A stretch of DNA of 57,476 nucleotides from Lachnoanaerobaculum sanguinis (GCF_033242365.1 NZ_BTHK01000020.1:1-57476); one strand, 5' to 3'. Counted from the first letter of the stretch, positions 33,436 to 43,043 are shown. A program made the numbers and translations. Notes: generated by a model not told the origin, from the sequence alone.

Positions 33436-35322
33436 TTATATTGTATCCACTAAATCCGATCCGCTGATTATTTGGCTCCAGCGATTTTCTCGTTTATCTG
33501 CTTTATCCCCAAAATACGGTAATCTTTTCTCTTCAAGTTCTTCAAGGCAAGGTATTTTCCCATCCAAATAATTTAAAACTCTTCTTTTTGTACTTTCTAA
33601 TCTTGTGATGACTCCGCCAAGCTTTACATCCATTAGCTCATATCCCCATGGCTTTGCATCGCTCATCCATAAGTCTTCTCTGAGTGTTTTCATAACTTTA
33701 AGATTTTCTATTGTATCCGGAATTTCTTTTTCACAGATAGTTTTTAATGTATACAAATCACTTGCTTCATATGAAGTTTTTATGCGTACTCCTAAATCCG
33801 CTTTTATGCTCAAAACCTCTGCCAGTTTTTCATAATATGAAAACAGTTCCAAGTATTTTTTAGAGTGCTTTTCACTTTCCATAACATTTAATCTTAAGCT
33901 GTCATAATAAACCTTGGTATCTACAGCGGATTCCTTTACATGATAATCAAATATCCCTGTCAGAGGATCTTGATAAAGTAGATACTTAGAAGGATTTTCT
34001 GCAGCTTGATTTGACTCTTCTTTTTGGAAAAGCGAATCAAATCTGTCAAGCACCATAAAGTCATCTAAATATCCGCCTGTACAATTTTGGAATTCTTCTT
34101 TAAATTCTTCGCTGTCATAGTTTTTATGAAAGCCTAAATAACCGAATAAAGTAACTCCCGGCAAAACCGCATCTATAGGTGTCTCTGCACCGTTATCAAG
34201 CCAGGCAGTACATAGTACTTCATCCAGTTTAAACTCCTTACATGTTTGGAGTGCCGATATTGTACATTCAAAAGTTTTTGAGTAGTTTGGAGCTATTCCG
34301 TTCCATACCCATGATCCTCCCGCAAAAATCACATTATTTGAGATTTGCATATGAACTTTCAACATCTTTTCATATATCTTTTCGTCATTGTGATAATAAT
34401 CCCAATATACAAGTCCAACTTCTTTTTCAGGCTTTTCCCAAAGGCTACAATCAACATTGTCCTCAATGTCATAGTATCCCTTACCTGTGTTTGCTGTTAT
34501 ATACATATCGCTCCACATCATAGGGCTTAAATCCAACTTTTTGCATATATCAAGGACCTTTTTACAATGTCTCTTTATTAATATGGAACTCTTTTCATAT
34601 CCGTTATTTTTAAGATAATTTCCAAGACCCAGAGAAACAGCCTCATCCATTCCAAGATGTACACGCTTTGTAGAAAAACTCTCCTTTACAGAACGAAGCA
34701 ATTTTTCAATAAAAATATATGTTTCTTCTTTTCCTACCTCCAGTATATCCACTGAATCCTTGATGTTCTCTTTCCCCGGCCATTTTAGGGCATTATGTAA
34801 ATGTGCCAATGTCTGAATACATGGCACAAGTTCAATCCCGAATACAGAAGCATATGAATCTATCTCTTTGATTTCCTCTTTTGTGTATCTTCCTCGATAT
34901 ATTCCAAAATAAGGCTCATCAGCTACCTCATAAGTGTCCTCCGTATAGAGCATAAGCACATTTATTCCAAGTTTTGCCAGAACTCGAATAATGCTTTTCA
35001 CTTTTTCTACTCTAAATATAGCATTTCTTGAACAGTCAAGCATAACACCGTTTTTTTCAAAATATGCCTTCTCCGTATTTTCATATGTGTTTTTATATAA
35101 ATTACAAAGTATCTTTGTCAGCCCTCTGTAATAATGAGACAGTTCTTTACAGATAATGCTTATAGCATTTCCTTCTTTTTTTACCGAAAGTTCATCGCTT
35201 TCACAAAATTCTACATTAATATCCAACTGCTCGGTACTTTGTTTATATTCATCTATAAGTATTCTTGTACCGGTCTTTAATTTATCTTCTGAAAGTCCGG
35301 TATTTTTACATAAAATTTTCAT
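33436..35322 (-). CDS. GH20 beta-N-acetylhexosaminidase (GcnA-like), cytosolic
   Basis: A protein of 628 residues, close to the length of streptococcal GcnA. The catalytic Asp226-Glu227 pair lies in HLGMDEA. The (beta/alpha)8 start MLDCSRNAIFRVEKVKSII and the LVPCIQTLAHLHNAL segment fit GH20. No signal peptide is seen, so it removes terminal GlcNAc or GalNAc from oligosaccharides after import. It lies between the fucosidase gene (24-base gap) and the regulator gene (40-base gap) in one operon, so the likely substrates are fucosylated host glycans trimmed in two steps (inference). Confidence 0.85.
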   Translation of the reverse strand: MKILCKNTGLSEDKLKTGTRILIDEYKQSTEQLDINVEFCESDELSVKKEGNAISIICKELSHYYRGLTKILCNLYKNTYENTEKAYFEKNGVMLDCSRNAIFRVEKVKSIIRVLAKLGINVLMLYTEDTYEVADEPYFGIYRGRYTKEEIKEIDSYASVFGIELVPCIQTLAHLHNALKWPGKENIKDSVDILEVGKEETYIFIEKLLRSVKESFSTKRVHLGMDEAVSLGLGNYLKNNGYEKSSILIKRHCKKVLDICKKLDLSPMMWSDMYITANTGKGYYDIEDNVDCSLWEKPEKEVGLVYWDYYHNDEKIYEKMLKVHMQISNNVIFAGGSWVWNGIAPNYSKTFECTISALQTCKEFKLDEVLCTAWLDNGAETPIDAVLPGVTLFGYLGFHKNYDSEEFKEEFQNCTGGYLDDFMVLDRFDSLFQKEESNQAAENPSKYLLYQDPLTGIFDYHVKESAVDTKVYYDSLRLNVMESEKHSKKYLELFSYYEKLAEVLSIKADLGVRIKTSYEASDLYTLKTICEKEIPDTIENLKVMKTLREDLWMSDAKPWGYELMDVKLGGVITRLESTKRRVLNYLDGKIPCLEELEEKRLPYFGDKADKRENRWSQIISGSDLVDTI

Positions 35323-35346
35323 TACTCATACTCCTCATATATTTTA

Positions 35347-36783
35347 TCAGTATACTCCAACAAAAGACATTACCGGTGCCACCCTGGAATCTTCAATTTC
35401 TATAGTAAGATTATCAGTCTTAGTACCTTTTAAATCAATAATTCTCTTATATCCTATAGTGGTTCCTTCGAAAATTTTTATTTTATTTCCTGACTCATCG
35501 TTAAAATACACATTGAATTTTTCAACTCTTTGACTGAAGGTTATTGCTTCTTTTAAAACTAAATAATTCAGTTTCTTACACTCATCAAATTTTATTTCAA
35601 TCAGTAATTTATTTTCACCTTCTTTATTCATAAAATATGTATTATAATCATCTGTTCGCATCATGTCAGGCGAATTACCTCTGCAATCATGCTCCGGAAC
35701 AGTCGTAATCAATGCATTTTTTAAAAGGTTATCTTTAAATGTATCATTTATAAACTCACCCAATCTCTTTAAGATGGCTATATCTTTTTCATGAATTATT
35801 CCGTTCTTCATAGGGGGAATATTCAATAAAAGAGTTGTATTTCCACCAACTGATTTTAAATATATGTCTTTCAGATTCTCAAATGAACGAACTTTATCAT
35901 CCTCTTCTTCATGATAAAACCAGCCCGGACGAATGGATACATCTGTTTCTGCCGGATACCACACCAGTTCTTTTTCATTTTTGAGACGCTCTCTGCTTCC
36001 AAGATCTGACTGAGTCTCATCCAAAGGTCTGTCTCTAAACTCTTCATTGTCTTCATGCTGGCTTAATTCGGCTGTAATTGACGGATCTGTCATATCTTTT
36101 GCAACAACACTCCATTCACTTTCTCTGACTTCACCTGCCTCATTTCCACACCATCTTACATCAGGTCCGGAAATAGAAATAACTGCATTAGGCTGTAGTT
36201 CACGCATTACTTTATAGTATCTGTTCCAATCATACTTTTGAACCTTACCGTTAGCCCCTTCACCACAGGCACCGTCAAGCCAGATAGTGTAGAGTTCTCC
36301 ATACTCTGTCAACAGTTCTGTAAGCTGATTTACATAGTAATCATCATACTTCTTACCTTTTCCATAGCTACTGTTATTTCTATCCCACGGTGAAAGATAA
36401 ACACCGAATTTTAGTCCGAATTCTTTACATGCTTCTGACACTTCTCTAACTATATCACCGTTTCCGTTCTTGTATGGTGAATTCTTTACACTATGTTCCG
36501 TATATTTTGACGGCCAAAGACAAAAACCGTCGTGATGTTTGCAGGTAAGAATCAATCCCTTCATACCGGCATCTTTAGCAGTCTTTACCCATTGCCTTGC
36601 ATCAAGCTCTGTAGGATTAAAAATGGATACATCTTCTTTTCCGTCACCCCATTCACTTCCTGTAAAAGTATTTACTGTAAAATGAATAAAACAAAAAAAC
36701 TCCATTTTTTCATATGTAAGCTGTCTCTCACTTGGAACTACCTTGATCAGTCTTATATCTTCTTCTATTCCGATATAGCTCAT
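35347..36783 (-). CDS. GH29 alpha-L-fucosidase, subfamily B-like, cytosolic
   Basis: A protein of 478 residues. KHHDGFCLWPSKYTEHSVKNSP and IWLDGACGEGANGK are diagnostic of GH29, with Asp170 as nucleophile. The DGA.GEG form with the following QKYDW, and the LLLNIPPMKNG motif, resemble subfamily B, whose members remove alpha-1,3/1,4-fucose from branched Lewis-type structures. A C-terminal beta domain (discoidin-like) follows. There is no signal peptide. First gene of the operon with GH20 and the two-component system; AAGGAGAAAG precedes the ATG. Confidence 0.9.
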   Translation of the reverse strand: MSYIGIEEDIRLIKVVPSERQLTYEKMEFFCFIHFTVNTFTGSEWGDGKEDVSIFNPTELDARQWVKTAKDAGMKGLILTCKHHDGFCLWPSKYTEHSVKNSPYKNGNGDIVREVSEACKEFGLKFGVYLSPWDRNNSSYGKGKKYDDYYVNQLTELLTEYGELYTIWLDGACGEGANGKVQKYDWNRYYKVMRELQPNAVISISGPDVRWCGNEAGEVRESEWSVVAKDMTDPSITAELSQHEDNEEFRDRPLDETQSDLGSRERLKNEKELVWYPAETDVSIRPGWFYHEEEDDKVRSFENLKDIYLKSVGGNTTLLLNIPPMKNGIIHEKDIAILKRLGEFINDTFKDNLLKNALITTVPEHDCRGNSPDMMRTDDYNTYFMNKEGENKLLIEIKFDECKKLNYLVLKEAITFSQRVEKFNVYFNDESGNKIKIFEGTTIGYKRIIDLKGTKTDNLTIEIEDSRVAPVMSFVGVY

Positions 36784-36957
36784 TATCTTTCTCCTTGTAC
36801 TTTATATAAATTTTTCTTTATTAAAGCTATCTGTCTATAAATTTTATCATATTATAGACGATAATATCATTTTTAAACATTAATTTAAATCATTTTTTAT
36901 TTATATTTTTGTAAAAGCTTTATCTTTTGTGAGATTATTTTATATGAGCCCACTAAA

Positions 36958-36989
36958 AAAGACATACCCGTTTAAACTGATATGTCTTT
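36958..36989 (-). terminator. Terminator of the M32 carboxypeptidase gene
   Basis: AAAGACATA and TATGTCTTT form a 9-bp stem around a 14-base loop. On the minus strand it ends in TTTTTT, ten bases after the stop codon. Confidence 0.82.
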
Positions 36990-36998
36990 AATACTTTT

Positions 36999-38495
36999 CT
37001 ATAAATTATATAACTTTGTATACTTCTCTTCTATATAATCAAGGAAATAATTTACATTAAATTCTTCTCCTGTTACCATCTTCATAAGCTCAGGCGCCTC
37101 ATAACGGAAACCGTATGTATGAATATTTTCCTTTAACCAATTCATTACTACATCAAATTTATTATTTTCCAGTAAATTGTCTACATCCAGATCTTTTTTC
37201 ATTGCATGTACATACTGTGCCGCAAATGCTGTTCCAAGTGCATAGGTTGGGAAATAACCAAAGCTTCCGTCTGACCAGTGCACATCCTGTAAAATACCAA
37301 GCTTATCATTTGGTACATCTACACCAAGATACTCTTTATACTTTGCATTCCATGTCTTATCAAGTCCTTCTGTAGAAATAGTACCGTTAAATAATCCCTT
37401 TTCTATCTCATAACGAATCAAAACATGTAAAGGATATGTAAGTTCATCCGCTTCCGTACGAACAAATGACGGCTTTGAAACATTGATTGCCTTATAAAAA
37501 TCTTCAAGGCTTACATCTCCAAGTTGCTTAGGGAAATATGCCTGTAACTTAGGATAATTATATTTCCAAAAAGCCATAGTACGTCCAAGGTAGTTCTCGC
37601 ATAGACGTGACTGTGACTCATGCATTCCTGAAGATACACCCTCTGATAAAATCATTCCGTCATACTTCGGGTCTATATTGTGCTCGTAGTATGCATGTCC
37701 GACCTCGTGTACCGTTGAAAGTATTGCGGAAGCTACATTATTTTCTATATATTTTGTAGTTGTACGACAATCATTCTCACAAGTCCAAGAGGTAAACGGG
37801 TGCTCAGATTCATTTTGATAACCCCATGAAGGATCAAAATGTACATACTTCAGTAAATCATCCATAAACTTTTTCTGATCTTCAATAGGAAAGCTTTGAT
37901 GTAGAAAATCCTCGTTAATCTGCTTTGCCTTTGTTACCTTACCGATAAGCGGAACTAATCTCTCTTTTAAAGCATTAAAGAACGCATCATATTTTTCTTC
38001 GTCCATACCCGGCTCATAATCATCAAGCATCTGATTATAAATACTCTTATCGCTGCTTCTGTAACCGTATAACTTTTTTTGGCTCTCTATTACTTTCTTC
38101 AAGTATGGCTCAAATATAGAATAGTCAGCCTTAGATTTTGCAAGTATCCATGCATCAAATGACTCATCGCAAAGCTTTTTAAATGCCACAAATTCTTCCT
38201 TAGGTATGCAAACGGTATCCAACGCCTTCTTATAATAGAGCTCTATAGCACGTCTATCCTCGTCATTTACCTCCGGATCATCCTTTAAGTCCTTTAATAT
38301 ATCTATGATTTCAGGATCTGTTTCCAAGCTGAAAAGCTCTCCTGCCAAATAAGCAGATCTCTCATCTCTATAAGCAGCTCCTGCACTTGGTGCAACTGTC
38401 TGCTTATCAATTCCTATAATGTTTAATGCCATTTGGTATGCAGAACATTTAAATAACCAGTCCTGATACTTCTTTAGTTTTTCTTTTGTAGTCAT
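36999..38495 (-). CDS. Carboxypeptidase Taq (M32 family)
   Basis: A protein of 498 residues, the normal M32 length. The metal motif HEVGH lies in STVHEVGHAYYEHN. The third ligand Glu is in ILSEGVSSGMHESQSR, and the substrate region HVLIRYEIEKGLFNG is conserved. It is a cytosolic metallocarboxypeptidase acting on oligopeptides from the C terminus. Single gene, with a terminator at its end. Confidence 0.93.
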   Translation of the reverse strand: MTTKEKLKKYQDWLFKCSAYQMALNIIGIDKQTVAPSAGAAYRDERSAYLAGELFSLETDPEIIDILKDLKDDPEVNDEDRRAIELYYKKALDTVCIPKEEFVAFKKLCDESFDAWILAKSKADYSIFEPYLKKVIESQKKLYGYRSSDKSIYNQMLDDYEPGMDEEKYDAFFNALKERLVPLIGKVTKAKQINEDFLHQSFPIEDQKKFMDDLLKYVHFDPSWGYQNESEHPFTSWTCENDCRTTTKYIENNVASAILSTVHEVGHAYYEHNIDPKYDGMILSEGVSSGMHESQSRLCENYLGRTMAFWKYNYPKLQAYFPKQLGDVSLEDFYKAINVSKPSFVRTEADELTYPLHVLIRYEIEKGLFNGTISTEGLDKTWNAKYKEYLGVDVPNDKLGILQDVHWSDGSFGYFPTYALGTAFAAQYVHAMKKDLDVDNLLENNKFDVVMNWLKENIHTYGFRYEAPELMKMVTGEEFNVNYFLDYIEEKYTKLYNL

Positions 38496-38547
38496 AGTTT
38501 CCTTTCTTTAAAAACATTTACAAATTTTACACTATTTATAAAATAAA

Positions 38548-38661
38548 AAGACCAGCCTATATAGCTGATCTTAAGTCTTAAAAATAATCAATGGCCTAAT
38601 AGTGACGCCAACACATGACGCTTACCTAGAAAACGGCACTTAAATAGGACTTACTGTTGAT
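38548..38661 (-). ncRNA. Candidate structured small RNA downstream of the DUF3800 gene
   Basis: No ORF fits here, yet a promoter and a terminator frame about 114 bases. From the 5' end nested pairings can be drawn: ATCAA with TTGAT, then CCTA..GTG with CAC..TAGG, then GCC with GGC, leaving an apical stretch with CTAGGTAAGCGTC. An intrinsic terminator (AAGATCAGC/GCTGGTCTT, then T5) closes it. Several RNA motif families named after DUF3800 have been described next to such genes; this could be one of them, but I cannot assign which. The folding is by eye only. Confidence 0.6.
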
Positions 38662-38667
38662 ATAACC

Positions 38668-38696
38668 ATGTTAGCATATCCAATCAACCATGTCAA
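38668..38696 (-). promoter_or_regulatory. Promoter for the small RNA, just after the DUF3800 stop codon
   Basis: On the minus strand a perfect TTGACA (38691-38696), a 17-bp spacer and TAACAT (38668-38673) preceded by TGC. It begins 15 bases past the DUF3800 stop, so the RNA can be made independently of the gene. Confidence 0.7.
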
Positions 38697-38710
38697 TATA
38701 ATACCTTTAT

Positions 38711-39424
38711 TTATACCGGAAATTTAAATAAACACTTTAATATTTTTGCATCTTTTAATTTTTGAATATCCTCTTTATAACCACCGGTTTTCATATGAGA
38801 ATAATATAAATTGGCAAAAACATCTGCTATTTGTATAATGTTATTATTTGCCGAGTCAAAATATTGGACAGCAAACTTTCCACTTGTTGTACCGTTCATT
38901 GATAATTCTGTGTTTAAGTAATTTTCTAAAAAGTACTTAGATTCTGTCTTTTCATTTCTCTCATCTAATTGAAGAATACAATCTTCATTCGGTAAATATC
39001 CGGTATTGATAAAATATTCTAAAGCAAGCCTTAGTGTATAATTAAATACTCTTGCTGTATTTTCACAAAATTTATCAGTAAGCTTCTTATTCTCTATAAT
39101 AATATAATACAGTTCAAAGGAATGCTTTTGTACAAAAAACTCCACGAATTTTTGTTTCATTTCTTTATCAAATTGAGAGCCCTTAAGTTCCCTAAAGTTA
39201 CCTTTAAAGAACATCTTTCCTCCCTCTTTGATTACCTGTCCTGTACCTGGCTTTACTTTATCACAATCAAGCATTAATAATCTATCAAAATTAGAGGAAA
39301 CAAAACGCTTATATGACTTTTTTATAGAATCTTTATCTAGAACTCTGACTAATGCAATAATAAAATATTCATTCCCCGATATATGATTATTAATTGAACC
39401 CGATTCATCTATGTAAATAACCAA
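38711..39424 (-). CDS. DUF3800 protein
   Basis: A protein of 237 residues. YIDESGSI at the very start is the family hallmark, with the Asp expected in an RNase H-like active site. Further acidic residues occur in CILQLDERNEK and at IIQIADVFAN near the end, as in other members. The function of DUF3800 is unproven; the fold suggests a nuclease or nucleic-acid-binding role. Such genes are often found with mobile elements or defence genes and with dedicated RNA motifs, and a candidate RNA lies right behind this one. AGGAGGAA precedes the ATG. Confidence 0.85.
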   Translation of the reverse strand: MVIYIDESGSINNHISGNEYFIIALVRVLDKDSIKKSYKRFVSSNFDRLLMLDCDKVKPGTGQVIKEGGKMFFKGNFRELKGSQFDKEMKQKFVEFFVQKHSFELYYIIIENKKLTDKFCENTARVFNYTLRLALEYFINTGYLPNEDCILQLDERNEKTESKYFLENYLNTELSMNGTTSGKFAVQYFDSANNNIIQIADVFANLYYSHMKTGGYKEDIQKLKDAKILKCLFKFPV

Positions 39425-39509
39425 ACAGCATTCCTCCTTTCCTAGTATTCATATATGAAGTATTATTCTAAAATTTTTATACATCATTTGGAAGATTACT
39501 CCCTTGAAT

Positions 39510-40787
39510 TTACTTTTCCAGCGCCTGCTCTATATCAGCTATTAAGTCACGGACATCTTCTATTCCGACAGACATTCTGATAAGGTCAGGTGATACTCCT
39601 GCTGCTCTAAGTTCATCATCATTCATCTGTCTATGTGTTGTAGATGCAGGATGAAGTACACAGGTTCTTGCATCTGCCACATGAGTAACTATTGCAATAA
39701 GCTCCAAAGAGTCCATAAACTTAACTGCAGCTTCTCTACCTCCTGCTATTCCAAATGATATAACACCACATGAGCCGTTTGGAAGATATTTTCTAGCCAA
39801 CTCATGCTGACTGTCATTTTCAAGTCCTGAGAATGATACCCATGATATCTTAGGATGTTTTTCAAGATGTTTTGCAATAGCAAGTGCATTCTCAAAATGT
39901 CTCGGCATTCTTAAATGCAATGTTTCAAGTCCAACTCCAAGATAGAATGAATTTTGAGGTGAAGGAATTGCTCCGAGGTCACGCATAAGATTTGTTGTCA
40001 TCTTTGTAATATATGCCCCTTTACCGAAACTTTCTGTATACACTATTCCATGGTAAGTTTCATCAGGAGTTGTGAGCCCTTTATATTTATCTTTATACTT
40101 ACTCCAATCAAAGTTTCCGGAATCTACAACAACACCGCCAAGTGCATTAGCAGTACCGTTCATATACTTTGATGTTGAATGTGTTACAATATCAACTCCC
40201 CATTCAAAAGGTCTACAAAATATCGGTGTAGGGAATGTATTATCAACTATAAGCGGTACACCATGCTCATGTGCAGCTTTTGCAAACTTTTCAATATCCA
40301 AAATTCTAAGTGCAGGATTTGCTATGGTCTCGCCAAATACAAGCTTTGTATTCGGCTTAAATTTAGTAGCAAGTTCCTCCGCTGAAATATCAGGATCCAC
40401 AAATGTAGACTCGATACCCATATTTTTCATTGTATTGGCTATAAGGTTATATGTTCCTCCGTAAATAGCTGAAGAAGCAATTACATGATCCCCTGCACCT
40501 GCTATATTAAGTATCGCATAAAAGTTTGCCGCTTGTCCTGATGATGTAAGTATAGCCGCTACACCGCCCTCAAGTTGACAAATCTTTCTTGCTACAGCAT
40601 CATTTGTTGGGTTTGCAAGTCTTGAATAAAAATATCCGGACTCCTTTAAGTCAAACAAATCTCCCATCTGCTGTGAAGACTCATATTTAAAGGTTGTAGA
40701 TTGCACTATCGGAAGCACTCTGGGCTCACCGTTTTTAGGCTCATAACCGCCCTGTACACAGATTGTATTTATATTGTATTTTGACAT
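39510..40787 (-). CDS. metY: O-acetylhomoserine sulfhydrylase / aminocarboxypropyltransferase
   Basis: A PLP enzyme of 425 residues that makes homocysteine (or methionine) from O-acetylhomoserine and sulfide (or methanethiol). YSRLANPT, the PLP-stacking segment SSAIYGGTYNL, the Lys region HSTSKYMNGTANALGG and the late VLHPASTTHRQ fit MetY rather than MetB. I set the start at 40787 (MSKYNINTICVQGG), since AAGGAG lies seven bases upstream; a frame start at 40841 adds 18 residues within the leader. A good promoter lies at 40863-40891. No S-box or T-box leader is evident. Confidence 0.93.
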   Translation of the reverse strand: MSKYNINTICVQGGYEPKNGEPRVLPIVQSTTFKYESSQQMGDLFDLKESGYFYSRLANPTNDAVARKICQLEGGVAAILTSSGQAANFYAILNIAGAGDHVIASSAIYGGTYNLIANTMKNMGIESTFVDPDISAEELATKFKPNTKLVFGETIANPALRILDIEKFAKAAHEHGVPLIVDNTFPTPIFCRPFEWGVDIVTHSTSKYMNGTANALGGVVVDSGNFDWSKYKDKYKGLTTPDETYHGIVYTESFGKGAYITKMTTNLMRDLGAIPSPQNSFYLGVGLETLHLRMPRHFENALAIAKHLEKHPKISWVSFSGLENDSQHELARKYLPNGSCGVISFGIAGGREAAVKFMDSLELIAIVTHVADARTCVLHPASTTHRQMNDDELRAAGVSPDLIRMSVGIEDVRDLIADIEQALEK

Positions 40788-40862
40788 AGTATTTCTCCTT
40801 TTTATACATATATTTCGCAATGATTTTATGCAGGTATGCATCCCTTACTCTATACGAAAATG

Positions 40863-40891
40863 AGTATACTTTATTATCGGAATAATATCAA
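40863..40891 (-). promoter_or_regulatory. Promoter for metY
   Basis: On the minus strand TTGATA (40886-40891), a 17-bp spacer and TATACT (40863-40868). The leader of about 70 bases can form a small ATGCA/TGCAT hairpin but shows no recognised riboswitch. Confidence 0.75.
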
Positions 40892-40966
40892 ATATAATGT
40901 TTCTATCCATGTACAATATTTAATATTTTAATGTAAGTAAGAGAACTTAAAATTATAATACTTGTT

Positions 40967-42076
40967 TTATCCTTTGTTTTTACTTATGGATATATTATCA
41001 ATAACCGCTTCCCCACCTGCCTGCAATACACCGCTAAATGCACTTATCAATTCATCTCTCTTTTCCTTTGGAAGTTTAGCCAGGCTCTTTATAATTATCC
41101 CGACATTTTTTAATAAGTTCCCTCCAAATTCTTTAAATGTTTTTGCTTCTGTCTCTTCAATCAGAGCAAACACTGTAGAGACCAAAGACTCCCTCGTTTC
41201 ATCATCAGTTTTTTCAAGCCAGGTTCCCAATGAAACATTTATAAAATTGCTCATATCATCCAGTTTAGACTCAACAAATTCAGTTCTCATTACTTCCCAC
41301 GTCATAGCATCATGCTGAAAAATACCTTTTGCACTGCTCTTTACTACCTTTTGCTCACCCTCATTTGAAAGTAATTGACCTATTATTGATGTCTGAGGTA
41401 CTATACTGTATATTTTATTAACAATCTGTTTATATTCTTCTGTATTAATAATCTCCTCCCTAAATCCCGGGCCGTCATTATTATATATTTTAGTAATACG
41501 CTTCTTTATTTCATCATTACAAAAAGCTGCTGCATACATTGCAAAATTTCCACCTTTTGAATGTCCGCCAAGCATAAAATCACCTTTAATCAGCTTTGAT
41601 ACATCATTTAAATAATCAAGCGCTTCCTTTGTTCCCTCCGTTTCCGACATACAACTCATCATAAAATCTTCTTTCCAGCCCGTTATAGTGCTGTCAGTGC
41701 CACGAAAAGCTATATAATTAGTTTTATCGGGAAGAAAAAATGTTACTGCAGAAAATTGTTTTATTTTTTCTTTATCAAAAATATCTCTATAATATCCAAT
41801 CCTTGTCTCCCTAAATCGCTCCCCCGCTACCATCTGTTCAAGTAAAAGAGGTGCCCTCTCTGTAAATTGTCCTTTATCTTTTATTTCATCCAAAGAATAT
41901 TTCTCACAAAATGTCTTCAGTACTTCTTCAATACCGTATATACCTTCGTTATCCGAAAACAACTCATCAAAATTCATATAAGATATATATGACAGTATTA
42001 CATTATCTATATCATTGAAATGTGATACCGATAAACTTATATCATTTCTCCATTTTAAATAATCCAATAATTCCAT
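40967..42076 (-). CDS. DUF2974 lipase-like alpha/beta-hydrolase
   Basis: A protein of 369 residues. YIAFRGTDSTITGWKEDF and the nucleophile elbow LGGHSKGGNFA (Ser) define the DUF2974 family of lipase_3-like proteins, followed by the typical IYNNDGPGF. There is no signal peptide. Its substrate is unknown. Single gene on the minus strand between metY and the glycosaminoglycan operon. Confidence 0.85.
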   Translation of the reverse strand: MELLDYLKWRNDISLSVSHFNDIDNVILSYISYMNFDELFSDNEGIYGIEEVLKTFCEKYSLDEIKDKGQFTERAPLLLEQMVAGERFRETRIGYYRDIFDKEKIKQFSAVTFFLPDKTNYIAFRGTDSTITGWKEDFMMSCMSETEGTKEALDYLNDVSKLIKGDFMLGGHSKGGNFAMYAAAFCNDEIKKRITKIYNNDGPGFREEIINTEEYKQIVNKIYSIVPQTSIIGQLLSNEGEQKVVKSSAKGIFQHDAMTWEVMRTEFVESKLDDMSNFINVSLGTWLEKTDDETRESLVSTVFALIEETEAKTFKEFGGNLLKNVGIIIKSLAKLPKEKRDELISAFSGVLQAGGEAVIDNISISKNKG

Positions 42077-42160
42077 ATTTATATTTTCCTCTTTGATTAT
42101 ATGATTAAACTTTTATTTTATATAATACCATGATACAACTTATTGTTATTATTTACAAAT

Positions 42161-42188
42161 AAGAGTGGGCTAAAATCAACCCACTCTT
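42161..42188. terminator. Terminator of the glycosaminoglycan operon
   Basis: AAGAGTGGG and CCCACTCTT form a perfect 9-bp stem around a 10-base loop, downstream of the last operon gene. On the minus strand it is followed by ATTTGTAAATAA rather than a clean T-run. Confidence 0.75.
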
Positions 42189-42214
42189 ACATTTAAAACC
42201 CATATTAAATTTCT

Positions 42215-43009
42215 TCAATCTAAGCCCTCAACTCCCCATACTTCAATTTGTGTAAGTGCCGGGAACGGAGATTCTCCCTCCGCCTTTATAAGATTTTCAA
42301 GCACAAGGCTTTTTATTTTTCTTTCCTTCATCAAAAAACACTGTGGCTTTTCGGATTTCTCAAGTTTTAGCGTTTCACTGCTGCCGTCATCAAAATTAAT
42401 ATCTGCACTTACCCAATAATTATCATGCGGATAATCCGCTCTAAGAGTAAGCCTTATTTCATTTACAAGTACTTCTCTTCCAAAATCTAAGGTAAGAGCT
42501 GCTTTTGGATCTCTGTTAATACCCCAACTCTGATAAGGATATTTACCATGAGATGAGTTTGCATACATTCCGTCTACAGCATTTCTTGCCGCAAATACCG
42601 CCTCACCTCTGGTCTCAACATTGGCAGAGGCATGCGGATAAAATGTATTATTCTCATGCTGGTCATAAACATTTAACGCAAGGTTTTTTTCTTTACTTAT
42701 CTCCTCATCGGTAGCATATCTTGCTTCAATATAGTGAGTCGCTCCTGTAAAGCTCTTCGGTGAATAATTCGGTCTGTTATTTGCAGGAGGAATGAAAAAT
42801 TCAATACTTCTACCGGGAATATAGATAAATGCCTCTCTCATACTGTCCTCAAAACGTACTACACAGTACCTTCCGGCTTTATCCGTATCAAGTACTATTC
42901 TGTCTCCATCCATATATTCACTGCAATATACAAGTTCAGCCTTATTATCTCCCTCAAAGCCACAGGCTTTTTCTATCTCTCCACTACCTACTATTTTAAG
43001 TTTAATCAT
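42215..43009 (-). CDS. Carbohydrate-binding-like protein with discoidin-type C-terminal domain
   Basis: A protein of 264 residues without signal peptide or membrane segment. The N-terminal half is beta-rich and unfamiliar. The C-terminal half (from about NLALNVYDQHE) resembles F5/8 type C folds: ARNAVDGMYANSSHGKYPYQSWGINRDPKAALTLDFG, then VNEIRLTLRADYPHDNYW. This protein recurs at the end of glycosaminoglycan operons in clostridia as far as I can recall, but its role is not known; binding or processing of an imported sugar is a guess. Last gene of the operon, 34 bases after the GH88 gene. Confidence 0.65.
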   Translation of the reverse strand: MIKLKIVGSGEIEKACGFEGDNKAELVYCSEYMDGDRIVLDTDKAGRYCVVRFEDSMREAFIYIPGRSIEFFIPPANNRPNYSPKSFTGATHYIEARYATDEEISKEKNLALNVYDQHENNTFYPHASANVETRGEAVFAARNAVDGMYANSSHGKYPYQSWGINRDPKAALTLDFGREVLVNEIRLTLRADYPHDNYWVSADINFDDGSSETLKLEKSEKPQCFLMKERKIKSLVLENLIKAEGESPFPALTQIEVWGVEGLD

Positions 43010-43043
43010 ATCTACTCCTATTAAAGTACAAAAGTCACTGTTC

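Noticed and set aside
40788..40970. SAM riboswitch or T-box before metY
   Set aside because: The leader is only about 70 bases from the promoter, and shows no S-box core, T-box motif or attenuator terminator.
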